Of a stretch of DNA of 64,000 nt, positions 42,954 through 52,430 are shown one piece after another. Position 1 is the first letter of the stretch; each line of letters opens with the position of its first letter. The stretch covers positions 1-64,000 of the forward strand of contig NZ_QQNA01000035.1 of NCBI RefSeq assembly GCF_003346515.1, read 5' to 3'. The stretch is from Streptomyces corynorhini. GTDB lineage: Bacteria > Actinomycetota > Actinomycetes > Streptomycetales > Streptomycetaceae. The translations under genes were made by a program, and so were the position numbers. The notes below the pieces were generated by a model. It worked only from the letters and a program-made list of their open reading frames with translations, had not been told where the DNA came from and ran no database searches.

Positions 42954-43391
42954 TCAGCGCTTGGACTTCGCCGCCTTGGGCGTGACGAGCCGGCTGCCGG
43001 CCCAGTCCTTGGCGACGCTGGCGCTCTTGGTCTGGGACAGACCCGCCGTCTGGGACGCCTCGTTGATGTCGCTCGGTTCGACGTAGCCGTCACGGCCCGT
43101 CTTGGGCGTCAGCAGCCAGATCACGCCGCCGTCCTCGATCAAACCGATGGCGTCCACCAGCGCGTCCGTAAGGTCGCCGTCCTCGTCACGGAACCAGAGC
43201 AGGACGGCGTCGGCCACGTCCTCATAGTCCTCGTCGACGAGCTCCTGGCCGATGATGGCCTCGATGGACTCGCGGAGCTCCTGCTCGACGTCGTCGTCGT
43301 AGCCGATCTCCTGGACCACCTGTCCGGGTTCGAACCCAAGCCTCGCGGCAAGGTTGGTCCGTTCCTCCGCGTGGTCCGCGGTCGCGCTCAC
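42954..43391 (-). CDS. DUF3052 protein
   Basis: 145 aa from the GTG at 43389-43391, preceded by GGAGG at 6 bases; the open frame upstream is unconserved. Features are NLAARLGFEPGQVVQEIGYDDDVEQELRESIEAIIGQELVDEDYEDVADAVLLWFRDEDGDLTDALVDAIGLIEDGGVIWLLTPKTGRDGYVEPSDINEASQTAGLSQTKSASVAKDW, a conserved actinobacterial protein with a strongly acidic first half. Function is unknown. It is divergent from aceE in streptomycetes, which may indicate shared control. Confidence 0.88.
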   Translation of the reverse strand: MSATADHAEERTNLAARLGFEPGQVVQEIGYDDDVEQELRESIEAIIGQELVDEDYEDVADAVLLWFRDEDGDLTDALVDAIGLIEDGGVIWLLTPKTGRDGYVEPSDINEASQTAGLSQTKSASVAKDWAGSRLVTPKAAKSKR

Positions 43392-43790
43392 GGATTGCCT
43401 CCTGATCATGTTTTGGAAAAATGCTTCGGCCGCGCGCGTACGCGGGGCATTGGCCGTAGTCCACACGGGCGGAGCGGATCGCGCAAGTACCCGGCCACAG
43501 AGACCGCCGAAACTGTGACGATCCGGGCGCCTTCGTCGCATCTCCTGCCACTTCGCCCCCATCCGCTGTGGCACAGGCCATACACTTCCTCCTTCTTTGC
43601 CATGTTATGCCGTTTCGGTACGTCAATCAGACCCGAACGACCGAACGGAACACATGGTCGGGTTGAGCGTAAGGTTGCGATTTGAACTGGCGCGAGTGTG
43701 AGTTACCCCTCGGTAGAGCTGACGTTCTCCGCCGGGGCGGTCCACGATGGACGTGACGTACGTCCCCCTCCCCGAACAGTGAGGAAAAGC
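43392..43790. promoter_or_regulatory. Divergent promoter region between DUF3052 and aceE
   Basis: 399 bp, less GC-rich than its surroundings around 43600-43700. I see TTGACG-like and TTGCGA/TTGAAC elements on the two strands but no pair with a convincing -10 at proper spacing, so no exact promoter is called. No gene is supported here. Confidence 0.4.
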
Positions 43791-46523
43791 GTGGCTTCCG
43801 GATCCGATCGCAACCCGATCATCATTGGCGGCCTTCCCAGCCAGGTCCCGGACTTCGATCCCGAAGAGACCCAGGAATGGCTCGACTCGCTCGACGCCGC
43901 GGTCGACGAGCGCGGCCGTGAGCGCGCCCGATACCTGATGCTCCGGCTGATCGAGCGCGCACGCGAGAAGCGTGTCGCCGTCCCCGAGATGCGCAGTACG
44001 GACTACGTCAACACCATCGCCACCAGGGACGAGCCGTTCTTCCCCGGCAACGAGGAGATCGAGCGCAAGGTCCTCAACGCCACCCGGTGGAACGCCGCCG
44101 TGATGGTGTCGCGCGCGCAGCGTCCCGGGATCGGCGTCGGCGGCCACATCGCCACCTTCGCCTCCTCCGCCTCCCTGTACGACGTGGGCTTCAATCACTT
44201 CTTCCGGGGCAAGGACGGCGGCGACGGCGGCGACCAGATCTTCTTCCAGGGCCACGCCTCCCCCGGTATCTACGCCCGCGCCTTCCTGCTCGACCGGCTG
44301 AGCGAGACACAGCTCGACGCGTTCCGCCAGGAGAAGTCGAAGGCCCCGTACGGGCTGTCCAGCTATCCGCATCCACGGCTGATGCCGGACTTCTGGGAGT
44401 TCCCGACGGTCTCGATGGGCCTCGGCCCGCTGGGCGCCATCTACCAGGCGCGGATGAACCGCTATCTGAAGGCGCGCTCCATCGCCGACACCTCCGCTTC
44501 GCACGTCTGGGCGTACCTCGGCGACGGTGAGATGGACGAGCCCGAGTCGCTGGGCCAGCTCTCCATCGCCGCCCGCGAGGGCCTGGACAACCTGACCTTC
44601 GTGGTGAACTGCAACCTCCAGCGCCTCGACGGCCCGGTGCGCGGCAACGGCAAGATCGTCCAGGAGCTGGAGTCGCAGTTCCGGGGCGCCGGCTGGAACG
44701 TCATCAAGCTGGTCTGGGACCGCTCCTGGGACCCGCTGCTCGCACAGGACCGCGACGGGGTGCTGGTCAACCGGCTGAACACCACGCCGGACGGGCAGTT
44801 CCAGACGTACGCCACCGAGACCGGCGCCTATATCCGCCGGCACTTCTTCGGCGACGACCAGCGGCTGCGCGCCATGGTCGAGAACATGTCCGACGACCAG
44901 ATCCTGCATCTGGGCCGCGGCGGTCACGACCACAAGAAGGTCTACGCGGCGTACGCGGCGGCCAAGGCCCACAAGGGCCAGCCGACGGTGATCCTGGCGC
45001 AGACGGTCAAGGGCTGGACCCTCGGGCCGAACTTCGAGGGCCGCAACGCGACCCACCAGATGAAGAAGCTCACCGTCGCCGACCTCAAGGGCTTCCGGGA
45101 CCGGCTGCACCTGCCGATCTCCGACCGGGAGCTGGAGGACGGCGCGCCGCCGTACTACCACCCCGGCAAGGACTCGGAAGAGATCCAGTACATGCACGAC
45201 CGGCGCAGGTCGCTGGGCGGGTACGTACCGACCCGCGTGGTGCGGGCGAAGCCGCTGACGCTGCCCGGGGACACGGCGTACGCGGCGGTGCGGAAGGGAT
45301 CGGGGCAGCAGTCGATCGCCACCACGATGGCGTTCGTGCGGCTGCTCAAGGACCTGATGCGGGACAAGGAGATCGGCCGGCGTTTCGTGCTGATCGCCCC
45401 GGACGAGTACCGCACCTTCGGGATGGACTCGTTCTTCCCGAGCGCCAAGATCTACAACCCGCTGGGCCAGCAGTACGAGTCCGTCGACCGTGAGCTGCTG
45501 CTCGCGTACAAGGAGTCGCCGACCGGGCAGATGCTGCACGACGGCATCTCCGAGGCCGGGTGCACGGCGTCGCTGATCGCGGCGGGCTCCTCGTACGCCA
45601 CGCACGGCGAGCCGCTGATCCCGGTGTACGTCTTCTACTCCATGTTCGGTTTCCAGCGGACCGGCGATCAGTTCTGGCAGATGGCCGACCAGCTGGCGCG
45701 CGGCTTCGTCCTCGGCGCGACCGCCGGGCGTACGACGCTGACCGGCGAGGGCCTCCAGCACGCGGACGGCCACTCCCAGCTGCTGGCCTCGACCAACCCG
45801 GCGTGTGTGGCGTACGACCCCGCCTACGGCTTCGAGATCGCGCACATCGTCAAGGACGGTCTGCGCCGGATGTACGGGCCCGACAGCGAGGACGTCTTCT
45901 ACTACCTGACCGTCTACAACGAGCCGATCCAGCACCCGGCCGAGCCCGCCGATGCCGACGTGGACGGCATCGTCAAGGGCATCCACCTCTTCCGGCGGGG
46001 CGAGGCCGGTGCGCTCCCGGCGCAGATCATGGCGTCCGGCGTGGCGGTGCCGTGGGCGGTCGAGGCGCAGCGGATCCTCGCCGAGGAGTGGAACGTCAGG
46101 GCGGACGTCTGGTCGGCGACGTCCTGGAACGAGCTGCGCCGGGAGGCCGTGGACGTGGAGCGGCACAACCTGCTGCATCCGGAGGAGGAGCAGCGCGTGC
46201 CGTATGTGACGCGCAAACTCTCCGGTGCGCAGGGGCCGTTCGTGGCGGTCTCCGACTGGATGCGCTCCGTTCCCGACCAGATCGCGCGCTGGGTACCGGG
46301 GCGGTACCAGTCGCTGGGCGCCGACGGTTTCGGTTTCGCCGACACGCGGGGCGCGGCCCGCAGGTACTTCCACATCGACGCGCAGTCGATCGTGCTCGCG
46401 GTGCTGACCGAGCTGGCAGGAGAGGGCAAGGTCGACCGTTCGGCGCTGAAGCAGGCGGTGGACCGCTACCAGCTCCTGGACGCGTCGGCGGCGCACCCGG
46501 GCGCGGCGGGCGGCGACGCCTGA
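43791..46523 (+). CDS. aceE: Pyruvate dehydrogenase E1 component, homodimeric type
   Basis: 910 aa from the GTG at 43791, preceded by GAGGAA. It is the AceE-type single-chain E1. Evidence: [19 protein letters not shown] start, [67 protein letters not shown], the thiamine diphosphate motif beginning [14 protein letters not shown] at about residue 244 and ending in [15 protein letters not shown], and the transketolase pyrimidine domain ([17 protein letters not shown]). It decarboxylates pyruvate and acetylates the E2 lipoyl group, feeding acetyl-CoA to the TCA cycle and to the fatty acid synthase encoded 13 kb away. Confidence 0.95.
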   Translation: MASGSDRNPIIIGGLPSQVPDFDPEETQEWLDSLDAAVDERGRERARYLMLRLIERAREKRVAVPEMRSTDYVNTIATRDEPFFPGNEEIERKVLNATRWNAAVMVSRAQRPGIGVGGHIATFASSASLYDVGFNHFFRGKDGGDGGDQIFFQGHASPGIYARAFLLDRLSETQLDAFRQEKSKAPYGLSSYPHPRLMPDFWEFPTVSMGLGPLGAIYQARMNRYLKARSIADTSASHVWAYLGDGEMDEPESLGQLSIAAREGLDNLTFVVNCNLQRLDGPVRGNGKIVQELESQFRGAGWNVIKLVWDRSWDPLLAQDRDGVLVNRLNTTPDGQFQTYATETGAYIRRHFFGDDQRLRAMVENMSDDQILHLGRGGHDHKKVYAAYAAAKAHKGQPTVILAQTVKGWTLGPNFEGRNATHQMKKLTVADLKGFRDRLHLPISDRELEDGAPPYYHPGKDSEEIQYMHDRRRSLGGYVPTRVVRAKPLTLPGDTAYAAVRKGSGQQSIATTMAFVRLLKDLMRDKEIGRRFVLIAPDEYRTFGMDSFFPSAKIYNPLGQQYESVDRELLLAYKESPTGQMLHDGISEAGCTASLIAAGSSYATHGEPLIPVYVFYSMFGFQRTGDQFWQMADQLARGFVLGATAGRTTLTGEGLQHADGHSQLLASTNPACVAYDPAYGFEIAHIVKDGLRRMYGPDSEDVFYYLTVYNEPIQHPAEPADADVDGIVKGIHLFRRGEAGALPAQIMASGVAVPWAVEAQRILAEEWNVRADVWSATSWNELRREAVDVERHNLLHPEEEQRVPYVTRKLSGAQGPFVAVSDWMRSVPDQIARWVPGRYQSLGADGFGFADTRGAARRYFHIDAQSIVLAVLTELAGEGKVDRSALKQAVDRYQLLDASAAHPGAAGGDA

Positions 46524-46651
46524 CAGGGCGAGCAGGAGGGACAGGGCGAGCAGGGGGAGCACAGCAAGCGGAATGAGCGGGGCGAGCAGGGCGCGTAGTG
46601 GAGTGCGGGGGCGGTGGGCTCGTGGAGCCGGCCGCCCCCGCTTCCCGTTCC

Positions 46652-47137
46652 TCACCTCTCCCAGATCTTGAAGGCGCGTACGCGGTAGGGCGAGCGCGGC
46701 GTCCAGGTGCCGCCGCCCGGGTCGCCCGGATACGTCTCGAACTGCCCGGTGGTCCCGCATTCGGCGGACTGATAGGTGGTGACGGGCCGCCCGGTGCGGT
46801 TGGCCAGGGAGTGGACGGAGACGCCCGCAGGGAGCGGGACGCAGCTGTCGATATCGGTGTCGGACAGCTCGTGCGTATGCCGTACCCCCTTGAAGTCCTC
46901 CTGCTCCCAGAGGCACAGCTCGCCGGGGGCGCACTGCCCGAGCCGGGCCGGAGCGGCGTTCGCGGGCGGCTGCGGCAGCAGCGCGGTGAGGGCCAGTGCC
47001 CCGACGGCGACGGCCCTCACCGCACCCGACGAGGTGAGCCGTGCGGTGAGCGCCGAGGCCAGGGGCGAGGTCAGCGATGAGGTGAGCGATGAGGTGAGTG
47101 TGGACATGAGCCCGGACATGGACGTGGTGCGGCGCAT
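46652..47137 (-). CDS. Secreted peptidase-inhibitor I36-like protein
   Basis: 161 aa. The N-terminus has a repetitive (S/T)LTSSLTS stretch encoded by gatgaggtgagc repeats, then a signal peptide (AVAVGALALTALLPQPPANAAP). The mature domain is I36/beta-gamma-crystallin-like: GQCAPGELCLWEQEDFKGVRHTHELSDTDIDSCVPLPAGVSVHSLANRTGRPVTTYQSAECGTTGQFETYPG, with paired cysteines. Family members inhibit extracellular proteases in Streptomyces. The extra repeats lengthen the n-region of the signal peptide; a start at a later Met (MSGLM, MSTLT) is possible. Confidence 0.78.
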   Translation of the reverse strand: MRRTTSMSGLMSTLTSSLTSSLTSPLASALTARLTSSGAVRAVAVGALALTALLPQPPANAAPARLGQCAPGELCLWEQEDFKGVRHTHELSDTDIDSCVPLPAGVSVHSLANRTGRPVTTYQSAECGTTGQFETYPGDPGGGTWTPRSPYRVRAFKIWER

Positions 47138-47741
47138 CTCGGATCAACCCCCGTGTCGTACGAAATCGGTCATCCCCACCCTGACCTGCGCAGCGGCACC
47201 ACCGGAAGGGGGTGGCACCGCCCTCCACCCTGATAGGCGACCGGCCCGCCGGAACCTTTCAGCGGCCCTCGGAGCGGCCTGAGGTTGACGTCGGGTCATC
47301 CCCCCGCTGACGTGGCGAGGGCACCCTTCGGCCGCTCGCGACCGCAGGAACGCCGCGATCCGTCAGCGGAACGACATGAACCGCCTTCGCCGCCGGTACG
47401 GCATCACCGAGAGTGACCAGAACGCGAAGGCGACTCGGCCGCACTCCCTGCCGAGAAGCACAGGACCGATCTGTTGACCAGGACCCGTTCGGATGAATTT
47501 CCACCGACCGTACGAGCAGGCCCGCGCCCTCGCCCCGCGCCCGCCCCCGTGACCCGCCGAAGCCCGCCGCCACAAGGCCGCGGCGGCCCGCGGCGGCCCG
47601 CCGCGGCCTTTCCGCGACGCGTCGGAGCGTGCACCGGGGCTGTACGACGGGTTAGGTTACCGGCGCTTTAATCCCGTCCCGCGGGTGATCTCCCTCACCC
47701 TCGTCGCGAGGCCCTCCGTGTGCCCTCTAGGCTGGTGGACA
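47138..47741. other. Gene-free stretch before a DUF1023 gene
   Basis: 604 bp without a convincing gene on either strand. The left part is presumably the promoter of the I36-like gene. A strong hairpin at 47574-47610 is listed separately. TAGGCT at 47728-47733 is the probable -10 of the next gene, eight bases before its GTG. Confidence 0.4.
47574..47610 (+). terminator. Orphan terminator-like hairpin
   Basis: Arms AAGGCCGCGGCGG and CCGCCGCGGCCTT are perfectly complementary over 13 bp with an 11-base loop. No annotated gene ends toward it, so it either blocks read-through or ends an unrecognised small RNA. Confidence 0.45.
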
Positions 47742-48947
47742 GTGAATTCCTTCGAGTCATCCCCCACGCTCAACGCCTGGCGCGCCGTCCTCGCGCTCGC
47801 CGTGGTGTTCGTGCTGCTGACGACGACCGGCTGGACCGCCGTGGCGAACCACCGCGGTCCCCGCGAGCCGCTGAAAGTCGCGCTCAGCGCGTGGGAGAAG
47901 GGTCGGATAGGCGCACGCCACCTCCCGTCGCCCAGCGCGCCGCCCCGCCTGCTGGCCGCGTTCTTCGCCTCGCTCGACGCCGCGCAGCGCGCCGCCCTGG
48001 CCGCGAAGTACCCGCTCGTCGTCGGCAATCTCAACGGCGCCCCGGTCACCCTGCGCTACCAGGCGAACCGGCTGGCGCTGAAGCAGGCGCGCGAGGCCGA
48101 CGAGGAGCGCGCCCACGACGGCAGACTGTCGAGCGACGGCCGGCTGCTGGCGACCCGGCGCATGCAGCGCTACGAGTCGATGCTCGGCGGCGACCGGCAG
48201 ATCCTCGCGTTCGACCCGTCGGGCAACGGCCGGGTCGCCGAAGTGCTCGGCGACCTCGACCACGCCGAGCGGGTCTCGGTCGTCGTACCGGGCGTCGACA
48301 CGAACATGCTGACCTTCGAGAAGTCCGACAACTGGTACACGGCCCCGGCGGGCATGGCCGAGTCCCTGTACGCGGCCGAGCGCGCCGTCTCCCCCCGCAC
48401 GTCCACGGCGGTCATCGCCTGGGCCGACTACACCTCGCCCGCCGGGCTCGGCATGGACGCGGCGATCGGCAAGCTCGCCGAGGACGGCGCCGTACGGCTC
48501 ACCGCGCTCACCGCCGCGCTGCCGGGCACGTCGCGGGTCTCCCTCTTCTGCCACAGCTACGGCTCCGTGGTGTGCGGTGTCGCCGCGCGCTCCCTGCCCG
48601 CCCGGGTCACCGATGTGGCCGTCGCGGGCAGCCCGGGGATGCGGGTCGGCAACGCGGCGCAGCTGCGCACGGCCGCGCACGTCTGGGCCATGCGGGACGG
48701 CGACGACTGGATCCAGGACGTGCCGTATCTCGCGGTGGGCGGCCTCGGCCACGGCGCCGACCCGGTGGCCAGGGGCTTCGGGGCCCGGGTCGTCTCGGCG
48801 TACGGAGCCGTCGGGCACACCGGCTACTTCAAGCCGGGCACCGAGAGCCTCGACAACTTCGCGGACATCGGCGTCGCCTCCTACCAGGCGGTGAGCTGCG
48901 CCGACGGCGGCGCGGGCTGCCGGAGCGGAATCGCGTCCGACGGCTGA
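47742..48947 (+). CDS. DUF1023 alpha/beta hydrolase, membrane-anchored
   Basis: 401 aa from the GTG at 47742, eight bases after TAGGCT, so probably almost leaderless. An N-terminal helix (WRAVLALAVVFVLLTTTGW) anchors or exports the protein. The DUF1023 region includes LVVGNLNGAPVTLRYQANRLAL, RQILAFDPSGNGRVAEVLGDL, VVVPGVDTN, and the nucleophile elbow FCHSYGSVVCG (Ser in HSYGS), then VAVAGSPGMRV and a late His in GHTGYFKPGTESL. This actinobacterial hydrolase family has no defined substrate. A paralogue lies at 52431. Confidence 0.85.
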   Translation: MNSFESSPTLNAWRAVLALAVVFVLLTTTGWTAVANHRGPREPLKVALSAWEKGRIGARHLPSPSAPPRLLAAFFASLDAAQRAALAAKYPLVVGNLNGAPVTLRYQANRLALKQAREADEERAHDGRLSSDGRLLATRRMQRYESMLGGDRQILAFDPSGNGRVAEVLGDLDHAERVSVVVPGVDTNMLTFEKSDNWYTAPAGMAESLYAAERAVSPRTSTAVIAWADYTSPAGLGMDAAIGKLAEDGAVRLTALTAALPGTSRVSLFCHSYGSVVCGVAARSLPARVTDVAVAGSPGMRVGNAAQLRTAAHVWAMRDGDDWIQDVPYLAVGGLGHGADPVARGFGARVVSAYGAVGHTGYFKPGTESLDNFADIGVASYQAVSCADGGAGCRSGIASDG

Positions 48948-49044
48948 CCCGGCGGCCCGCCACCGGCCCCGGGCACCGACGCGCGTAGAAATCCGCGCGC
49001 CCGGCCGGGGGACGCCGCAGCGCGCGCCGCCTACGATGAGGCAC

Positions 49045-49977
49045 ATGGGTGATGTGCTGACGGGGATCCATGCCACCTGGGAGTTCGAGAGCGACTCCGT
49101 GCTCATCCGCTTCGAACGGGGGCTCAGAACACCGAAGCTGTTCCAGGCGCTGGGGGCGCTCGGCGAACGCCGTATCCCCCACGAAGCGCTGGAGTCGGTG
49201 ACGCTCGCTCCCGGCAAGCGCGGCACGGTGGTGCTGCACGCCGTGCCGCGAGCGGGCGCCGACCCGCTGGCGGAGGCCGCCGCGGGCCAGCTCAGGCAGA
49301 GCGTCGACCCGTACCGGCTGGTGCTGCCCGCGGAGCGCGAGCCGCTGGCCGCGTACTTCGCCGACGAGCTGCGCTCGGCGCTGTCCAGGGAGCGGACGCC
49401 GGATCGCGAGGAGCCGGCCGAGCGCTATCTGGTGGCCGCGCCCGAGCCTCCGCTGCACTTCAAGGCGTACGACGGCAAGGCGTCCTTCGACGGCGAGCGG
49501 GTGCTGTTCCGCTGGTTCAGGACCGGGGCGTCCTCCGCGAAGTGGAAGGCGGGCGACCAGGACATCCCGGTCGCGGACCTCCAGGGGGTCGAGTGGCGCT
49601 CCCCCGACCGCCTCGACGGCTATCTGCGGCTGCTGCGCCGCGACGGTACGCCGCCGGTGCCGTCCGCGCCCGGCCGGACCGGCGCTGCCGACGGTACGGA
49701 CGCGGTCACCCGGCCCGACCACGATCCGGCGGCCGTCGTCTTCGGGCTCGGCTACGGCCCGGTGCACGAGTCGCTGCCGTTCGCGGCGGCCGTCCTGGAG
49801 GCGATCCAGGGCAGCACGGCCGGCAGCCGCGCGGCCGTCCCGGTCCTGGCGGCGGCGCGCCGCGACCCGGCGGACGTCGCGGACTCGATCCGGCACCTCG
49901 GGGATCTGCACGAGGCGGGGCTGGTGACGGACGAGGAGTTCTCGGCGAAGAAGGCGGAGCTGCTGGCCGAGCTGTGA
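49045..49977 (+). CDS. DUF4429 protein with C-terminal SHOCT domain
   Basis: 310 aa from the ATG at 49045; TACGAT at 49032-49037 leaves seven bases before it, suggesting a leaderless mRNA (an ATG at 49036 is in frame but overlaps that element). Two DUF4429 repeats (GIHATWEFESDSVLIRFERGLRTPKLFQALGALGERRIPHEALESVTL and HFKAYDGKASFDGERVLFRWF) resemble PH-like/lipid or antigen-84 associated modules. The last 35 residues are a SHOCT helix pair (SIRHLGDLHEAGLVTDEEFSAKKAELL), an oligomerisation motif. Function unknown. Confidence 0.85.
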   Translation: MGDVLTGIHATWEFESDSVLIRFERGLRTPKLFQALGALGERRIPHEALESVTLAPGKRGTVVLHAVPRAGADPLAEAAAGQLRQSVDPYRLVLPAEREPLAAYFADELRSALSRERTPDREEPAERYLVAAPEPPLHFKAYDGKASFDGERVLFRWFRTGASSAKWKAGDQDIPVADLQGVEWRSPDRLDGYLRLLRRDGTPPVPSAPGRTGAADGTDAVTRPDHDPAAVVFGLGYGPVHESLPFAAAVLEAIQGSTAGSRAAVPVLAAARRDPADVADSIRHLGDLHEAGLVTDEEFSAKKAELLAEL

Positions 49978-50010
49978 CGCGGCGCCGTGTGTGTGGGACC
50001 GGCGGGGCAC

Positions 50011-50053
50011 GTCATACCTCGGTATGACCTCCCCCGCCGGTCCCCGGTATGAC
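50011..50053 (+). promoter_or_regulatory. Palindromic operator upstream of the two-component operon
   Basis: GTCATACCTCGGTATGAC (50011-50028) is an 8+2+8 palindrome; a further half-site GGTATGAC lies at 50046-50053. The same core, TSATACCNNGGTATSA, recurs at 52317-52332 before the DUF1023-acyltransferase operon. It probably binds the NarL-type regulator encoded at 51574. Confidence 0.55.
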
Positions 50054-50073
50054 GTTTCCGAGCGCCGTGCTCC

Positions 50074-50254
50074 CTAGGCCGTGGCTGACAAATAGCGCCG
50101 TCCGCCCGTAGGGCGGGGCTCGCGGCGTCTGGTGCGTGCGATCGCAAGGCGGAGGATCGCCCGTGTACTGGACGTACTCGGGCGACTCCGACAACGCAGC
50201 GAGCGTGCGTGCCAGACGCCGCGAGCCAGGCGGGATTTGTCAGACACGGCCTAG
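50074..50254. mobile_element. 181-bp MITE-like palindromic element
   Basis: Terminal inverted repeats CTAGGCCGTGGCTGACAAAT (left) and, on the other strand at the right end, CTAGGCCGTGTCTGACAAAT agree at 19 of 20 positions. Complementarity resumes inside: gctcgcggcgtctgg on the left and ccagacgccgcgagc on the right. No ORF fits inside. The ends resemble those of IS elements common in Streptomyces. It lies between the palindromic operator and the kinase gene and stops 12 bp before its ATG. Confidence 0.7.
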
Positions 50255-50266
50255 GCTGGACCGGCC

Positions 50267-51577
50267 ATGAATCGTCTCTCTCCCGCCACGCCGACGGCCC
50301 TCGCCCGGCCGCTGGCCGCGCTGCGTCTGCTCACCGGCGCCCTCTTCACGCCCGCCCGCTCCACCGAGCCGCTCCTCGCGCACGCGCCCCGGCGGTGGCA
50401 GCGCGTCGCTCCGTTCGCCGTCACCCTCGTCTTCGCCACCACGCTGCTGCCGGTCACCGCCACCGTCCTCAGCCAGGTCTACGGGCTCGGCGGCGGCTGG
50501 GCGGGGGCGCTGGCCATCAGCCAGGCCGCGCCGCTGGTGCTCGCCGTGACCCGGCCGCTCCAGGCGTGGTGGATCATCTTCGCCTCTGATGTGATCGGCG
50601 GCATCCTGCTCCAGAGCGTGGCCGGAGTCGCCGCCGGACGGCCCTGGCCGTGGACGCCGATGGTCATCGTCGGCTACCTGGTGCTGATGATCTGCCTCGG
50701 GCTGCGCGAATCGCGCCGTACCCTGCTCGCCGTCTGGCTCGCCACCGGCTTCGCCGGTGCCTTCTTCGCGGTCATCGCGCAGCCCGGCGGGGACGGCGAC
50801 GGCGGCAACCACGTCCTGCTGACCGTCCTCAGCGGGGCGTTCCTGCTCGTCACCGCCGCCCTGCGCGAACGCGGCGACGCGCAGCGCAGGCTGGCCGAGC
50901 AGGAGACCATCAGCGAGGGCGAGCGGGCCCGGCGGACGCTGCTGGAGGAGCGCACCCGGATCGCGCGGGAGCTGCACGACGTCGTGGCGCACCACATGTC
51001 GATGATCACCGTGCAGGCGGACTCGGCGCCGTTCCGGATCGAGGGGCTGCCGCCCAGCGCCCAGGAGGAGTTCGCCACGATCGCCGCGAGCGCGCGGGAG
51101 TCCCTGACGGAGATGCGGCGGCTGCTCGCCGTGCTCCGCAGCGACGGCGCCGACGCGGAACGAGCGCCGCAGCCCGGCCTCGACCGGGTGCAGCAGCTGG
51201 TGGAGGCGACGGTACGGGCCGGGGTACCGGCCGAGTTGTCGCTCCCCGCCGGTCTGGGCCCCGTACCGCCCGCGGTGGACCTGTCCGCGTACCGCATCGT
51301 GCAGGAGGCGCTGGCCAACGTGGTGCGGCACGCGGCGGGTGCGCGGACCCGGGTGTCGGTGCTCGCCCAGGACGGCTGGCTGACCGTGCTGATCGTCAAC
51401 GGCCCTGCCGCCGGTCGCAGTTCGCTGTGGGAGAGCGCGGGGACCGGACACGGGCTGGTGGGGATGCGGGAGCGCGTACGGTTGACGGGCGGCACGCTGG
51501 ACACCGGGCCGCTGCCCGACGGGGGCTTCCGGGTCGCGGCACGGCTCCCGCTCACCGCCCGGAAGGACGTCCCTTGA
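50267..51577 (+). CDS. Two-component sensor histidine kinase, HisKA_3 (NarL) type
   Basis: 436 aa. The N-terminal half has about five membrane helices with short loops, so the signal is probably membrane-derived. The dimerisation/phosphoacceptor helix is TRIARELHDVVAHHMSMITVQAD with His237, followed by a HATPase domain: YRIVQEALANVVRHAAGARTRV (N box) and GTGHGLVGMRERVRLTGGTLDTGPLPDGGFRVAARLP (G boxes). TAGGCT, nine bases before the ATG, overlaps the right end of the MITE-like element, so that element may now supply the promoter. The stop overlaps the regulator start (TTGA). Confidence 0.92.
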   Translation: MNRLSPATPTALARPLAALRLLTGALFTPARSTEPLLAHAPRRWQRVAPFAVTLVFATTLLPVTATVLSQVYGLGGGWAGALAISQAAPLVLAVTRPLQAWWIIFASDVIGGILLQSVAGVAAGRPWPWTPMVIVGYLVLMICLGLRESRRTLLAVWLATGFAGAFFAVIAQPGGDGDGGNHVLLTVLSGAFLLVTAALRERGDAQRRLAEQETISEGERARRTLLEERTRIARELHDVVAHHMSMITVQADSAPFRIEGLPPSAQEEFATIAASARESLTEMRRLLAVLRSDGADAERAPQPGLDRVQQLVEATVRAGVPAELSLPAGLGPVPPAVDLSAYRIVQEALANVVRHAAGARTRVSVLAQDGWLTVLIVNGPAAGRSSLWESAGTGHGLVGMRERVRLTGGTLDTGPLPDGGFRVAARLPLTARKDVP

Positions 51578-52257
51578 CCATCCGCGTGATCATCGTCGAC
51601 GACCAGGCCATGGTGCGCGCGGGGTTCGCCGCGCTGCTCTCCGCGCAGGCCGACATCGATGTGGTCGGTGAGGCTCCCGACGGGCGCGCGGGAGTGGCGG
51701 TCAGCCGCTCCGCGCACCCCGATGTGGTGCTGATGGACGTGCGCATGCCGGAGATGGACGGACTGGCCGCCGCCCGGGAGCTGTTGAGCCCGCCGCCCGG
51801 AGTGGTCCATCTGCCGAAGGTGCTGATGCTGACCACCTTCGACGTGGACGACTACGTGTACGAGGCGCTGCGCGCAGGCGCGTCCGGGTTCCTCCTCAAG
51901 GACGCTCCGCCCGCCGACCTGATCGCGGCGGTACGGATCGTCGCGGCCGGGGAGGCGCTGCTCGCGCCGTCCGTGACCCGGCGGCTGATCGCCGACTTCG
52001 CCCAGCAGCGCCCCGCCCCGCGCCGGGAGCGCTCGCAGCGGCTGCGCGGGCTGACGCCGCGCGAGACGGAGGTGCTGGAGCTGATCGCCCGGGGCCTGTC
52101 CAACCAGGAGATCGCCGCCCGGCTGGTGGTCGCCGAGCAGACGGTGAAGACCCATATCGGCCGGGTGCTGTCCAAGCTGGGGCTGCGCGACCGGGCGCAG
52201 GTCGTGATCTTCGCGTACGAGTCGGGGCTGGTCACGCCGGGCGACGCGACGGCCTGA
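51574..52257 (+). CDS. NarL/FixJ family response regulator
   Basis: 227 aa from a TTG that overlaps the kinase stop, preceded by GGAAGGA at 7 bases. The receiver domain has the acidic pair in RVIIVDDQAMVRAGF, phosphoacceptor Asp55 (PDVVLMDVRMPEMDG), the Thr of LMLTTFD and Lys of GFLLKDAPP. The LuxR-type HTH is LRGLTPRETEVLELIARGLSNQEIAARLVVAEQTVKTHIGRVLSKLGLRDRAQ. It presumably acts on the palindromes at 50011 and 52317. Confidence 0.93.
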   Translation: MTIRVIIVDDQAMVRAGFAALLSAQADIDVVGEAPDGRAGVAVSRSAHPDVVLMDVRMPEMDGLAAARELLSPPPGVVHLPKVLMLTTFDVDDYVYEALRAGASGFLLKDAPPADLIAAVRIVAAGEALLAPSVTRRLIADFAQQRPAPRRERSQRLRGLTPRETEVLELIARGLSNQEIAARLVVAEQTVKTHIGRVLSKLGLRDRAQVVIFAYESGLVTPGDATA

Positions 52258-52314
52258 CGCCGTACCGGTCCCCGTACTCGTACCGGTAAGGCTACGCGTC
52301 CGGGGACCGGTACC

Positions 52315-52334
52315 GGTGATACCCCGGTATCACC
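52315..52334 (+). promoter_or_regulatory. Palindrome upstream of the DUF1023-acyltransferase operon
   Basis: GGTGATACCCCGGTATCACC has 9-bp arms and a 2-bp centre. Its core matches the palindrome upstream of the two-component genes. It is 96 bp before the DUF1023 start, a normal activator or repressor position. Confidence 0.55.
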
Positions 52335-52430
52335 CGGCAGTTGGCCCCCCGGGGTGACGCCCGGCCGCACACCCTCTTCCTACCTTCCTCCTCACCACCC
52401 CGTGGAACGAGCAGGAAGAGGGAGACGGAC

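Noticed and set aside
43623-47228. A 1201-codon open frame on the minus strand
   Set aside because: Lies opposite aceE, whose protein is unmistakable; a shadow created by codon bias.
47259-47573. Small protein gene in the gap before the DUF1023 gene
   Set aside because: No ribosome site, no domain, and biased composition typical of random GC-rich frames.
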